Assembly (NCBI RefSeq): GCF_024706985.1 | Contig: NZ_JAMCCX010000050.1 | Location: forward strand, 1-64,000 | Source: Alicyclobacillus sp. SP_1 | GTDB lineage: Bacteria; Bacillota; Bacilli; Alicyclobacillales; Alicyclobacillaceae | Direction of reading: 5' to 3' | Length of the DNA stretch: 64,000 nt | Shown here: one piece after another, positions 54,212-62,950 of the stretch | How positions within the stretch are numbered: position 1 is the stretch's first letter | Layout: every line of letters begins with the position of its first letter | Made by a program: the position numbers and the translations under genes | The notes under the pieces: model-generated | Database searches by the model: none | Seen by the model: only the letters and a program-made list of their open reading frames with translations | Told to the model about the DNA's origin: nothing

Positions 54212-55132
54212 ATGGCCAATATGCCTTGGTGGGAATTTGTACTGCGCATCGTGGTTCTGTACTTTTTTGTGATGATCGCGCTGCGCGTCATGGGCAAGCG
54301 CGAAATAGGCCAGCTCTCCGTTTTCGATTTTGTCGTCTCGGTCATGATTGCAGAGGCTTCGACACTGCCGATTGAGGACAAGAACATCCCCATATTTCGT
54401 GGCCTGGTAAGTATTGCGGTGCTGGTTGCGTTGCAAATTTCCGTGGCGCTGCTCCAATTGAAAAGCCATCGTTTCCGCCACTGGGTAGACGGAGAGCCGT
54501 CTGTGCTTGTCGAGCGGGGACAAATTAAAGAGCGTGAGATGAAAAAAATGCGCTACACGATGCATGACTTGCTGACGCAGTTGCGCCAGCAGGGTCTGTT
54601 TGATGTGGCTGACGTCGAGTTTGCCATTTTAGAAACATCGGGAGACTTGTCTGTCTACCCAAAGCCCCACGCCCGTCCATTGACTCCAGCTGACATTGGA
54701 GTGCGAGCCGTCGACAACGGACTGCCTATTCCGTTAGTGGTGGATGGAAATGTCGTAACCAAATCTTTGTCTAAGCTCCAGGTAGATGAAAATTGGGTAC
54801 ACCAAGAATTAGCCCGGCGCGGGTATCCGGTCGTAAAGGACGTATTCTTCGCGGCGGTTCTCGCCGATGGAACCATCTCGGTCGATCCGGTCGATGAAAC
54901 CATCCCTTCACAGACCACCCGCTTAGATGGCAAATGGCACCCACGATACGACGGTCGCCAGAAGTCCGCCTACCTTCGGCAATCGTTTGACGTTGGCGGT
55001 AGTGACCACGCGAAATCCACAGAGCAAAAAGAAATAGAGGAAGAACGAGCCCACCAGGGCGAGCCAAACCGTCGTCGCCGTCACAGAGGTGCCGCGGCGC
55101 GTGATGACTTCCACGAAGATGAGCATCAATAG
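54212..55132 (+). CDS. DUF421 membrane protein with antisense-overlapping tail
   Basis: This 306-residue protein is of the YetF/YcaP (DUF421) type. It has two or three N-terminal helices (VLRIVVLYFFVMIALRVMGKREIGQLSVFDFVVSVMIAEASTLP) followed by the conserved soluble part: EPSVLVERGQIKEREMKKMRYTMHDLLTQLRQQGLFDVADVEFAILETSGDLSVYPK. Relatives usually end near residue 230. Here 65 additional, highly charged residues (rich in Arg, Glu, His) are encoded opposite the 3' end of spoVB, overlapping it by 210 bp. ATG 54212 follows CGGGAGGCG. Function is unknown; some relatives are produced in the forespore and affect germination. Confidence 0.85.
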   Translation: MANMPWWEFVLRIVVLYFFVMIALRVMGKREIGQLSVFDFVVSVMIAEASTLPIEDKNIPIFRGLVSIAVLVALQISVALLQLKSHRFRHWVDGEPSVLVERGQIKEREMKKMRYTMHDLLTQLRQQGLFDVADVEFAILETSGDLSVYPKPHARPLTPADIGVRAVDNGLPIPLVVDGNVVTKSLSKLQVDENWVHQELARRGYPVVKDVFFAAVLADGTISVDPVDETIPSQTTRLDGKWHPRYDGRQKSAYLRQSFDVGGSDHAKSTEQKEIEEERAHQGEPNRRRRHRGAAARDDFHEDEHQ

Positions 55133-56506
55133 AGATGCGATGACCGTCTTGATGGTGCTTTCCACGCGGATGGGGAACCCAATCTGGCGTGCCACACTGA
55201 AAATGTGCAGTCCAGTAGTCAAGCAAATAGAGAGAGTGACTGCCCAAGCAACCCCGAGAATGCCCAGATGTGGCGATGAGGCAAACCAGTAAATACAGAT
55301 GAGTCGAACGACACCACCGATGATGGAGTTACGCATGGCCGTCCCAGCCTTATTTAGGCCTTGCAAAATTCCTGTCAGCGGGGCTTGGAGATAAAGAAGA
55401 AAACCGCACGGTGCCATGACAGCAAGAATTCTGCCCACTTCTGGTTGGTGGTAAATGGCCGCTGAGAGGGGAGTGGCCAGCAAGGTGAGAATGACCGACG
55501 ACGGTAAGCCGACGATAGCGGTTGCGAGAAAGCTCTGTGTCAACCGTATGCGCACACGCTGTATGTTATTTCCCGCAACCGCTTCAGACACGGCGGGGAC
55601 CAAGTTAGTGGCAAGGGACCAGGTAAACACGGTCGGGAAAATCAGCAGGGGGATGGCCATGCCGCTGTATTCTCCGTAGGCTGCGGTCGCGCGGTGGATG
55701 GTTAGCCCGGCGTGAATCAGCGCTCGTGTCACAAGCACTGGTTCCAAAGCGAAAATCGCCGATGAGATAAGACGACTGAGTGTCACTGGTGCGGCAATCG
55801 CCGTGATCGACTTGAGCGTCTGACGCGTCGTTTCTGTACTTCGATTGGGCGCTTCTGGGAGCACTTGCTCTAAGCGTGCTCGTCGGCGCTGCTGGACAAT
55901 CAGATAGACAAGGCCGGAGAGTTCTCCGAAGACCATGCCCATCATCGCCGCTGCAGCAGCAAAGGGCAGTGAGTAGCGGATGAAGTAGGCGGCTAGCCCC
56001 CAAATGGTGAGGATGCGGACCATCTGCTCGAGGATGGACGCCCAGGCAGTCGGAGTCATGTCTTGAATTCCCTGAAAGTAACCGCGATAAATGGTCGCAA
56101 TGGCGATGATCGAGACAATCGGAATCATTGCCAAGTAACTTGGGTATGCGCGCGGGTCAGATAACCAGTGATGCAGCACAAAATGTCTACCGAACCACAT
56201 GAGGAGCGTGAAAACGACGGCCAAGGTGCCAATCACGATGGAACTGACGCGCAAAATGCGGCGGATGCGAACGCGATCGCCCTCCGCAACCGCTTCTGCT
56301 ACGAGTTTAGAGATGGCGACAGGTAATCCAGCTGTGACGAAAGTCAGAACTAGATTAAGCAGAGGAAAGACGAGTTGAAACAGCCCCATGCCCGAAGCGC
56401 CAATCAGCCGGGTGAGGAAAATTCGATAAACGAAGCCCATGATGCGCGTCACCAAACTCGCCGCAATCAATACTAGGGCGCCGTGAAGGAATGTTTTTTG
56501 CTTCAC
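54923..56506 (-). CDS. spoVB: Stage V sporulation protein B, MurJ-like flippase
   Basis: This 527-residue polytopic protein of the MOP/MATE-like superfamily is a lipid flippase used in spore cortex synthesis. KQKTFLHGALVLIAASLVTRIMGFVYRIFLTRLIGASGMGLFQLVFPL is the typical N terminus, and later GYFQGIQDMTPTAWASILEQMVRI matches helix 4. About 14 helices are predicted. GTG 56506 follows AGGAGGAGGCGG. The last 70 codons lie opposite the DUF421 tail. The gene position between yrzE-like and comN is that of Bacillus spoVB. Confidence 0.93.
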   Translation of the reverse strand: MKQKTFLHGALVLIAASLVTRIMGFVYRIFLTRLIGASGMGLFQLVFPLLNLVLTFVTAGLPVAISKLVAEAVAEGDRVRIRRILRVSSIVIGTLAVVFTLLMWFGRHFVLHHWLSDPRAYPSYLAMIPIVSIIAIATIYRGYFQGIQDMTPTAWASILEQMVRILTIWGLAAYFIRYSLPFAAAAAMMGMVFGELSGLVYLIVQQRRRARLEQVLPEAPNRSTETTRQTLKSITAIAAPVTLSRLISSAIFALEPVLVTRALIHAGLTIHRATAAYGEYSGMAIPLLIFPTVFTWSLATNLVPAVSEAVAGNNIQRVRIRLTQSFLATAIVGLPSSVILTLLATPLSAAIYHQPEVGRILAVMAPCGFLLYLQAPLTGILQGLNKAGTAMRNSIIGGVVRLICIYWFASSPHLGILGVAWAVTLSICLTTGLHIFSVARQIGFPIRVESTIKTVIASLLMLIFVEVITRRGTSVTATTVWLALVGSFFLYFFLLCGFRVVTTANVKRLPKVGGLLATVVSWVPFAI

Positions 56507-56733
56507 GCCACCGCCTCCTCCTGTCTCTATGCCGGATGTGTCTGTCAGGACATGCTGGTATCAAGGTATGCCGTGCGCGAGAGGGTTAGTCCAAGTAGGA
56601 AATTGCTTTCCGGTGGCGAATAGGGAGGGTGGAACAGGAAGAGGCGAATGTCTTGCTTGCGAAGTATCGGTGCGTATAAGGCAGGGAGCCGCAATTTGGC
56701 GGGTGTTTCGGCTTTGGGAATGGGGGAAGAATA

Positions 56734-57009
56734 GTGGAAATCGAATCGGAATCCATCGATGCGCGGGCATACCATTCGGAGATTGATGCGCTTTGCCGAG
56801 TCAAGGCAGAAGAGTTTGCGGCGATTGGCTATGAGCGCATCTCGCCTCGCGACATCCGCGCTTGTGCAGAGTGGATGACGCGCTCGAATCAACGGCTTTA
56901 CGCACTCGTGGAAACTGTGTTGACGATGCGCATTGACCAGTTTATGAACTACCAGACGGTGAACGCGTATAAGGGAATCTTCTCCGAAGACGAGCCCCTG
57001 CCGGATTGA
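56734..57009 (+). CDS. comN: Post-transcriptional regulator ComN
   Basis: This 91-residue protein matches the ComN/YrzD family. Marks are YHSEIDALCRVKAEEFAAIGYERISPRDIRACAEWMTR and the acidic C terminus. In Bacillus subtilis ComN influences comE mRNA and localises to poles and septum through DivIVA. GTG 56734 follows GGGGGAAG. It lies between spoVB (divergent) and secDF, exactly as in Bacillus. The promoter of secDF is immediately downstream. Confidence 0.85.
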   Translation: MEIESESIDARAYHSEIDALCRVKAEEFAAIGYERISPRDIRACAEWMTRSNQRLYALVETVLTMRIDQFMNYQTVNAYKGIFSEDEPLPD

Positions 57010-57084
57010 CCGAGAACGCATGGAATGGCGCAGAAAATAGCGGTACCAGCGCGGATTTTGCTGAACGTGATGGAGTGGTTTTGT

Positions 57085-57114
57085 TTGACGAATCTTGAAT
57101 ATCCCCAGTATACT
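57085..57114 (+). promoter_or_regulatory. secDF SigA promoter
   Basis: TTGACG at 57085-57090 and TATACT at 57109-57114 are separated by 18 bp. They precede a 130-nt leader. Confidence 0.8.
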
Positions 57115-57116
57115 AA

Positions 57117-57179
57117 GGGCTGGCTTGTTGGCTCTGCCAGATGTGGATAGAGAGCCCGTATTTGCGGCACTCAGGTGCC
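57117..57179 (+). promoter_or_regulatory. Structured secDF leader
   Basis: The leader can pair GGGCT (57117-57121) with AGCCC (57153-57157), enclosing GGC/GCC (57122-57124, 57136-57138), then GGCAC/GTGCC (57166-57170, 57175-57179) under a tetraloop. No known riboswitch is recognised. A role in control is inferred from position only. Confidence 0.4.
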
Positions 57180-57244
57180 CGAACGTAATGCACAGACAAG
57201 ATGGAATGAGGACTGGAAATGCGTGAACTAGAGGGGGACAGGCC

Positions 57245-58507
57245 ATGAAATGGGGCCGCTTTGGCGTGTTCCTAGGCATCGCTGTCATTATTGTCGGCTT
57301 GACAGCAGGAACCGTTGCATCAGTATGGAAACAAATTCCGCTTGGGTTGGATTTGAAGGGCGGTATCAGCCTTCTCTATAAAGTGGAGCCAGTCGACAAC
57401 AAACCGTTGACAAAGGCGGGTATTCAGGCAGCTTTAGAAGCCGTCGAAACGCGAGTAGACTCGCTTGGTGTGACGTCGCCGCTGATTAACTTGGAAAATG
57501 GCTCGGAAATCAGCGTTCAACTTGCAGGCGCGTTCAATCAGCAGCAGGCGGAACAAATTATTGGGCAAACGGCACAATTGGCGATTTATGGAGAGGTCAC
57601 AAAGGGGAAGAATGGGAAAGCAGCACCCGTGCCAAGTTCGCTTCTCGTGACAGGCAGAGACCTGAAGAGCAATGCCTCCGTTGGCCAAGATTCGACCACG
57701 GGTGCGCCGACGGTCGATGTCACGTTTAAAAATGCCTCCCAATGGGCGAAAATCACTAAGCAGTACTTGGGCAAGCCTATTTATACATTTCTGAATGGGA
57801 ACCTCATTACGGCCGCCACGATTGAGGATGTTATTGAAAACGGACAAACGCAAATCTCGGGTATCGGCAGTGTCGAAAAATGTCGTGTGCTGGCGAAGGA
57901 ACTTAACGCGGGCTCGTTGCCTTACCCTCTGAAGCGAATTGCATCGACAAACATCGGTCCACAGCTCGGTGCAGCGTCGTTGAAAGCGACCATGTATGCG
58001 GGTTTGGCAGCAGTCATATTAATCTTTTTCTTCATGATTGGAATGTATCGAATGGCTGGCGTCATTGCTGACTTGGCCATCGTCGCTTACGCCTACGTTA
58101 CGCTTCTGATTTTCGCCGCTTTCCCGATTACCCTGACCCTACCTGGTTTGGCCGCCTTGGTGCTCGGGTTAGGTATTGCCGTGGACGCGAACATCATTAC
58201 CTATGAGCGCATCAAGGACGAGGTTCGCAACGGTCGTAGCTTACAGTCAGCCGTCATCGCGGGTTCGCGCAGAGCTTTGCGGACCATCGTCGATTCCAAC
58301 GCCACCACGTTTATCGCTGCCGTCGTCATGTTTTGGTTTGGTCAGGGAGATGTGCGGGGCTTCGCAGTCGCCTTGATGGTCAGTATCATCGTCTCCTTGC
58401 TGACGGCAGTATTCCTGTCGCGCACCATGCTCCAAGTGTTCACGCGGGCTAACGTCGTCCGCAAACCGTGGTGGTATGGTTCACGGAAAAGGAGCGTGGA
58501 ACAATGA
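57245..58507 (+). CDS. secD: Protein translocase subunit SecD
   Basis: This 420-residue RND-type protein uses the proton-motive force to pull substrates through SecYEG. WKQIPLGLDLKGGISLLYKV is the canonical N terminus, with the extracytoplasmic P1 domain (residues about 35-230) followed by helices 2-6: IGPQLGAASLKATMYAGLAAVILIFFFMIGMYR, and LPGLAALVLGLGIAVDANIITYERIKDEVRNGRS. ATG 57245 follows AGAGGGGGAC. secF starts inside the last codons (4-bp overlap), so the two are translationally coupled. Bacillus subtilis fuses both as SecDF; here they are separate. Confidence 0.97.
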   Translation: MKWGRFGVFLGIAVIIVGLTAGTVASVWKQIPLGLDLKGGISLLYKVEPVDNKPLTKAGIQAALEAVETRVDSLGVTSPLINLENGSEISVQLAGAFNQQQAEQIIGQTAQLAIYGEVTKGKNGKAAPVPSSLLVTGRDLKSNASVGQDSTTGAPTVDVTFKNASQWAKITKQYLGKPIYTFLNGNLITAATIEDVIENGQTQISGIGSVEKCRVLAKELNAGSLPYPLKRIASTNIGPQLGAASLKATMYAGLAAVILIFFFMIGMYRMAGVIADLAIVAYAYVTLLIFAAFPITLTLPGLAALVLGLGIAVDANIITYERIKDEVRNGRSLQSAVIAGSRRALRTIVDSNATTFIAAVVMFWFGQGDVRGFAVALMVSIIVSLLTAVFLSRTMLQVFTRANVVRKPWWYGSRKRSVEQ

Positions 58508-59421
58508 AAGTGCATTTTGACATCATCCGTCGACGCAAGTGGTTTTTCACCATCTCGAGTCTTATCACAGTAGCGGGCCTCGTGGTCTTTTTGGTGTCGG
58601 GTTTCAACTTGGGGACCGACTTTAAAGCGGGATCGCAAGTGCAAGTGCAGTTGAATCAACCTTTCACGTCAACTCAAGTCGCGCATGTCATGACCGAAGC
58701 AGGGTTGACGTTGACTCCTGGCGCTGTCACGAAAGCCGGCTTAAACGACCAGACCGCCATCATTCGCTTCTCGGATGTGCTGACGAGCAAGCAGATTGCG
58801 AACATCACGTCGGATATGAAAACGGCGTTTCCCAAGGCACTGCCGCCGCAAATTAACACGGTTGATCCACTCGTTGCCACTCAGACTTCACATAAAGCAG
58901 TATTGGCGGTCTTATTTGCCTCGCTGTTCATCGTGATTTACGTGGCCATTCGCTTTGAGTACCGCTATGCAGTGGCCGGTATCATCGCGCTCATGCACGA
59001 TGCGTTTATCGTCATGTCGGTCTTCGCCTTGTTGCGCTTGGAGGTCAACCTGACGTTCATCGCAGCGGTATTGACGATTGTCGGCTATTCCATCAACGAC
59101 ACGATTGTCATTTTCGACCGAATTCGCGAAAACATGAAACTCACGCCGCCCAATTCGTATGAGGAGTTACAGGCTCTCGTCAACAAGAGTTTGTGGCAGA
59201 CGATGACGCGGTCTCTGAATACGGTTGCCACCGTGTTGATTGCTGCCCTTATGCTGTTCTTCTTTGGGGGCCAGTCAATTCATGACTTCACGTTTGCACT
59301 GATTGTCGGTCTTATCAGTGGAGCGTACAGTTCCATTTTTATCGCATCGCCGATTTGGGTCATTTGGCGCGGACGCGATTTTCGACGCAAGGCAAGACTC
59401 GCGGCTCTCGACAAAGCGTGA
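58504..59421 (+). CDS. secF: Protein translocase subunit SecF
   Basis: This 305-residue partner of SecD starts KVHFDIIRRRKWFFTISSLITVAG. The P1 domain motif FNLGTDFKAGSQVQVQ is followed by helices with FASLFIVIYVAIRFEYRYAVAGIIALMHDAFIVMSVFALL, LTIVGYSINDTIVIFDRIRENMK and the C-terminal LIVGLISGAYSSIFIASPIWV. ATG 58504 follows AAAGGAGCG. It overlaps secD by 4 bp. The cation-efflux gene begins five bases after the stop. Confidence 0.96.
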   Translation: MKVHFDIIRRRKWFFTISSLITVAGLVVFLVSGFNLGTDFKAGSQVQVQLNQPFTSTQVAHVMTEAGLTLTPGAVTKAGLNDQTAIIRFSDVLTSKQIANITSDMKTAFPKALPPQINTVDPLVATQTSHKAVLAVLFASLFIVIYVAIRFEYRYAVAGIIALMHDAFIVMSVFALLRLEVNLTFIAAVLTIVGYSINDTIVIFDRIRENMKLTPPNSYEELQALVNKSLWQTMTRSLNTVATVLIAALMLFFFGGQSIHDFTFALIVGLISGAYSSIFIASPIWVIWRGRDFRRKARLAALDKA

Positions 59422-59425
59422 CGTG

Positions 59426-60349
59426 ATGGCGACTTCGGAAGACTGGCAAGCGCGCCAACTCGCAGTAGTCAATGCGGTCATCAATGTGCTGCTCACCATC
59501 GTCAAAGCGGTGGTGGGCATCTTGTCGTCCAGTGAAGCCTTAATTGCGGATGCGGTGCACTCAGGAGCTGATGTAGTCGGTTCGATTGCGGTTATCATTG
59601 GACTCCGAATTGCCAAAAAGCCAGCGGATGCCGACCATCCTTACGGTCATGGCAAAGCAGAATTGATTGCTGCGTCCCTCGTGGGTGGTTTTCTCTTCGC
59701 CGCGGCTCTGGATGTGGGATATTCTTCGATTCGCTCCCTGTTTGCACCCCAGACTGCTCCTGGCGTCAGTGCAGCATATACTGCACTTGGCGCCATCGTG
59801 ATCAAAGAGATCTTGTTTCATCTGAACTTCCGCATTGGCCGAAAAATTCATCGCCAGAGTTTAGTTGCGAGTGCCTATGATAGCCGGTCCGATGTATACT
59901 CCTCTCTGGCGGCGCTCCTCGGCATTCTACTCTCGATTGCCGGTAAACGGTTTGACGTTCCGTTTCTTCTCTATATGGACGGAGTCGCAGGCGCAGTCGT
60001 TGCCCTGTTGGTCTTGAAGATCGCTCTGCGTGTCACAAAAGAGGCTTTACAGCCCCTGATGGACCGAGTCATCTTGGAACCCACCAATCTCGCTCCATAT
60101 CGGGAAGTCATTGTCCACGTCCCTGGTGTCGAGCACATCGACGAGCTTCGCGTGCGGGACCACGGTTCTTACGTGATTGTCGATGTTGAAATTAGTGTTC
60201 ACGCCCAGATGACCGTGCTTCAGGGTCACGAAGTGGCGGCAACGGTCAGGAGGGCGATGCGCACGGCATTCCCGCGTGTTCAAGATGTGTTTGTGCATGT
60301 CAATCCGTACATAGAAGGGGAAGATTTGTTTGGCCGACCACACGACTGA
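59426..60349 (+). CDS. Cation diffusion facilitator family transporter
   Basis: This 307-residue divalent-cation efflux protein has six helices. The first metal motif is EALIADAVHSGADVVGS, with HPYGHGKAELIAA between helices and the second motif ASAYDSRSDVYSSLAALLG (Asp/Asp). The C-terminal cytoplasmic domain (residues about 215-300) includes VPGVEHIDELRVRDHGSYVIVDVEISVHAQMTV. Likely substrates are Zn, Mn or Fe(II); the metal-selecting residues cannot decide between them. ATG 59426 lies five bases after secF and overlaps recJ by 20 bp. Bacillus has an analogous cation-efflux gene in the same place (secDF-recJ). Confidence 0.92.
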   Translation: MATSEDWQARQLAVVNAVINVLLTIVKAVVGILSSSEALIADAVHSGADVVGSIAVIIGLRIAKKPADADHPYGHGKAELIAASLVGGFLFAAALDVGYSSIRSLFAPQTAPGVSAAYTALGAIVIKEILFHLNFRIGRKIHRQSLVASAYDSRSDVYSSLAALLGILLSIAGKRFDVPFLLYMDGVAGAVVALLVLKIALRVTKEALQPLMDRVILEPTNLAPYREVIVHVPGVEHIDELRVRDHGSYVIVDVEISVHAQMTVLQGHEVAATVRRAMRTAFPRVQDVFVHVNPYIEGEDLFGRPHD

Positions 60350-62393
60350 AGGGATGGACCGTTCCATCGACCATGGGTCATCGCCGCTGCTTTGGAAGTC
60401 TGCCGAGGTTTGTGAAGACGATATCTCGAGATTGTCTATCGCGTTGTCCGTCCCTCCGGTTGTTGCGAAGTGGCTGTGTTTGCGCGGTCTCACGGAGGCT
60501 GCGGACGCTTTGGAATATCTTCACGGCAGCGAACCGTTCACGGCGCCCGATGATTTTTTGGACATGACAGAGGCCGTGAGAATTCTCACAGACGCTGTGG
60601 AACAACGGCAGACCATAGCCATCGTCGGCGACTATGACGCCGATGGTGTGACGTCCACTGCCATCCTTCATTTAGTGATGAAGGCACTCGGCGGCCAAGT
60701 GATGTGTCTCATCCCGCACCGTGAAGAAGATGGGTACGGCTTGTCAACCTCCCTTGTCGATCGCGCTCGTGAGGCTGGGGCCAAGGTTCTCTGTACGGTC
60801 GACAACGGCATTCGCGCCATGGACGCCGTTTCGTATGCTAAACATGCGGGCATGGTGGTCGTGGTCACGGATCATCATGAACCGGGAGAGCAGTTGCCTG
60901 ACGCCAATGCGCTCATTCACTACGAGCGGCACCGCTATCCGCGGATTGCAAAGCGCCTTTCGGGCGCTGGAGTCGCTTGGAAACTGGGGGTAGCCCTGTT
61001 GGAGGCGAGTGCCACCCGAAGTGTGGGGCGGGACATTGGCGCGGCGGAGCGAGATGAACTGCACCATCTCGCGATGGGCTATGCTGCTGTTGGCGCGATT
61101 GCCGACCGAATGCCGCTCTACGGTGAAAATCGGCGCTTGCTGCGGGAAGGGCTGAATGCTTTAGCGGGCGTATCCCATGCGGGATGGCAGGCGTTTTTAG
61201 CTCGAGCTGGGGTGCAAAAGCAACCCGTGAGCGTCGGCGATGTGGAGTGGAAACTGGCTCCGCGACTCAATGCTGCGGGTCGAATGGACTCTGCCGAGGT
61301 TGCTTATCGACTGCTGATGGCGACGAATGACGCCAGTGCAGCGACGTATGCGGAGCAACTAGAGGAGCTGAACAAAGCGCGTCGATCCGCTTCTCTCAGG
61401 GCATCTGCAGAAGCTATTGCGGCCACAGCTCTGGGCGACGTGGACAGGCCGTCAGGCGTGGTTGTGGCGGGTCCTTGGAAACTGGGGGTGGTCGGCATTG
61501 TCGCCGCGCGTGTCGCCGAGGTGTTTCAGTGTCCGACGGTGGTCTTTTCTGACTTCGGCGAGCCGATTTTGCGCGGGTCGGGACGAACCTATGGGCATCG
61601 ACCGCTCTATTCCCTGATTGAGGCGTGTTCTGCACATTTGCACCACTACGGGGGGCATGAAGGTGCGGTCGGCTGCGGGGTGGAGCGAGACCATCTTGAA
61701 GCGTTTCGGAGTGCGTTTCAGGAACAAGCTCGGCGCGTTGCTGACTCTGTGCTGCCGTCTGCCATCGATGAGAGAGCACCTGTGGCCGATGATTTTTTAG
61801 CGCTGTCCGATGTCACGCTGGATTTGGTGCAGTGGAAACAGCGCTTCGAGCCGTTCGGGGAGGGGAATCCTGATTTTTTATTCTACCTTGGCCCGCTACA
61901 AATCAAGGAGATTCAGTGGATGGGGGCAGACTCGAAGCACGCGCGTTTGCACGTAGCGGAGGGCAATGTGGAACACGGTTTGGTGTGGTTTCAGGTGCCA
62001 GAAGCAGTGAAGCAGTGGAAGGCCGGTCAGCAGATAGCCGTTTTTGCAAGGCTGGAAAAGAACGAGTGGCGTGGCAACCTTCGGCCGCAACTGCGCGTCG
62101 AGCGCGGGTTTTTACTGGATAATCCGCTACTCCGTGAGCAGTTTGCGCAGATGTATTTGTGGTTTCGCAGAAAAGGTGTTATCACCAAGTCAGAGATGGT
62201 TGGAAAACGGGCGGAAACGGCGCGTTTGCCGTTGTTATTTCAAATTTTTTGTGAGCTCGGATTTGCTGAGGACGAAGGCACTGCGTATCATATAGTGCAT
62301 ACACCGAAGCCGCGTGACTTGCGGCATTCCACCACGTATCAACGTCACTTGTGGCAGTGCATGCAAGCAGCGCTCAAGGGACCGTCGGCGTGA
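60330..62393 (+). CDS. recJ: Single-stranded-DNA exonuclease RecJ
   Basis: This 687-residue 5'-3' exonuclease acts in repair and fork restart. The DHH motifs are IVGDYDADGVTSTAIL and VVVTDHHEPGEQLPDANALIHY, with the DHHA1 segment SGVVVAGPWKLGVVGIVAARVAEV and RGSGRTYGHRPLYSLIEACSAHLHHYGGHEGAVG. The OB-fold follows (IKEIQWMGADSKHARLHVAEG). It is about 100 residues shorter than Bacillus RecJ, lacking most of the usual C-terminal extension. TTG 60330 is preceded by AGAAGGGG and overlaps the cation-efflux gene end. apt follows 18 bp downstream. Confidence 0.94.
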   Translation: MADHTTEGMDRSIDHGSSPLLWKSAEVCEDDISRLSIALSVPPVVAKWLCLRGLTEAADALEYLHGSEPFTAPDDFLDMTEAVRILTDAVEQRQTIAIVGDYDADGVTSTAILHLVMKALGGQVMCLIPHREEDGYGLSTSLVDRAREAGAKVLCTVDNGIRAMDAVSYAKHAGMVVVVTDHHEPGEQLPDANALIHYERHRYPRIAKRLSGAGVAWKLGVALLEASATRSVGRDIGAAERDELHHLAMGYAAVGAIADRMPLYGENRRLLREGLNALAGVSHAGWQAFLARAGVQKQPVSVGDVEWKLAPRLNAAGRMDSAEVAYRLLMATNDASAATYAEQLEELNKARRSASLRASAEAIAATALGDVDRPSGVVVAGPWKLGVVGIVAARVAEVFQCPTVVFSDFGEPILRGSGRTYGHRPLYSLIEACSAHLHHYGGHEGAVGCGVERDHLEAFRSAFQEQARRVADSVLPSAIDERAPVADDFLALSDVTLDLVQWKQRFEPFGEGNPDFLFYLGPLQIKEIQWMGADSKHARLHVAEGNVEHGLVWFQVPEAVKQWKAGQQIAVFARLEKNEWRGNLRPQLRVERGFLLDNPLLREQFAQMYLWFRRKGVITKSEMVGKRAETARLPLLFQIFCELGFAEDEGTAYHIVHTPKPRDLRHSTTYQRHLWQCMQAALKGPSA

Positions 62394-62411
62394 GCTTGCA
62401 AGGAGGACATC

Positions 62412-62930
62412 ATGGGATTTGAAACGTGGATTCGAGATATCCCCAATTTCCCGAAAGAGGGAATTTTGTTTCGCGACATTACCCCGCTTCTGGCGGATGG
62501 CAAGGCTTATCGAAAGGCTATCGAGCAGTTGTCCGACTTCGCTCGTTCTTGTCGAGCGGAGATGATTGTCGGCCCGGAGGCGCGTGGCTATGTGGTGGGG
62601 GCACCTCTTGCAGTGATGACGGAATGTGGGTTTGCACCAGTCCGCAAGTCGGGCAAACTGCCAGGAGAGACCATCCGCGAAACGTATAGTCTAGAGTATG
62701 GTGAGGATGCCTTAGAAATACACACAGATGCCATTCGACCAGGAATGCGAGTGCTGGTCGCCGACGACTTGTTGGCAACTGGAGGCACCATGCAGGCCAC
62801 AGTCAAGCTGGTGCAACGGCTTGGTGGACATGTGGTTGGTGCTGCCTTTTTGATTGAGCTTGTCGCACTCGGCGGTCGCGCTCGACTCGAGGGCATTCCT
62901 GTCGTCACTTTGGTGCAATACGATGGCTAA
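62412..62930 (+). CDS. apt: Adenine phosphoribosyltransferase
   Basis: This 172-residue enzyme salvages adenine to AMP using [35 protein letters not shown] is the N-terminal family signature. The adenine-side motif is [17 protein letters not shown], and the PRPP-binding loop [39 protein letters not shown] forms the flexible loop over the active site. ATG 62412 follows AAGGAGGAC. The order recJ-apt-relA is conserved in Bacilli. Confidence 0.97.
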   Translation: MGFETWIRDIPNFPKEGILFRDITPLLADGKAYRKAIEQLSDFARSCRAEMIVGPEARGYVVGAPLAVMTECGFAPVRKSGKLPGETIRETYSLEYGEDALEIHTDAIRPGMRVLVADDLLATGGTMQATVKLVQRLGGHVVGAAFLIELVALGGRARLEGIPVVTLVQYDG

Positions 62931-62950
62931 ACAGAGAGGAGGAGACGGCA

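Noticed and set aside
54051-54272. 73-codon frame just after the GGDEF gene.
   Set aside because: No ribosome site and overlaps the better supported DUF421 start.
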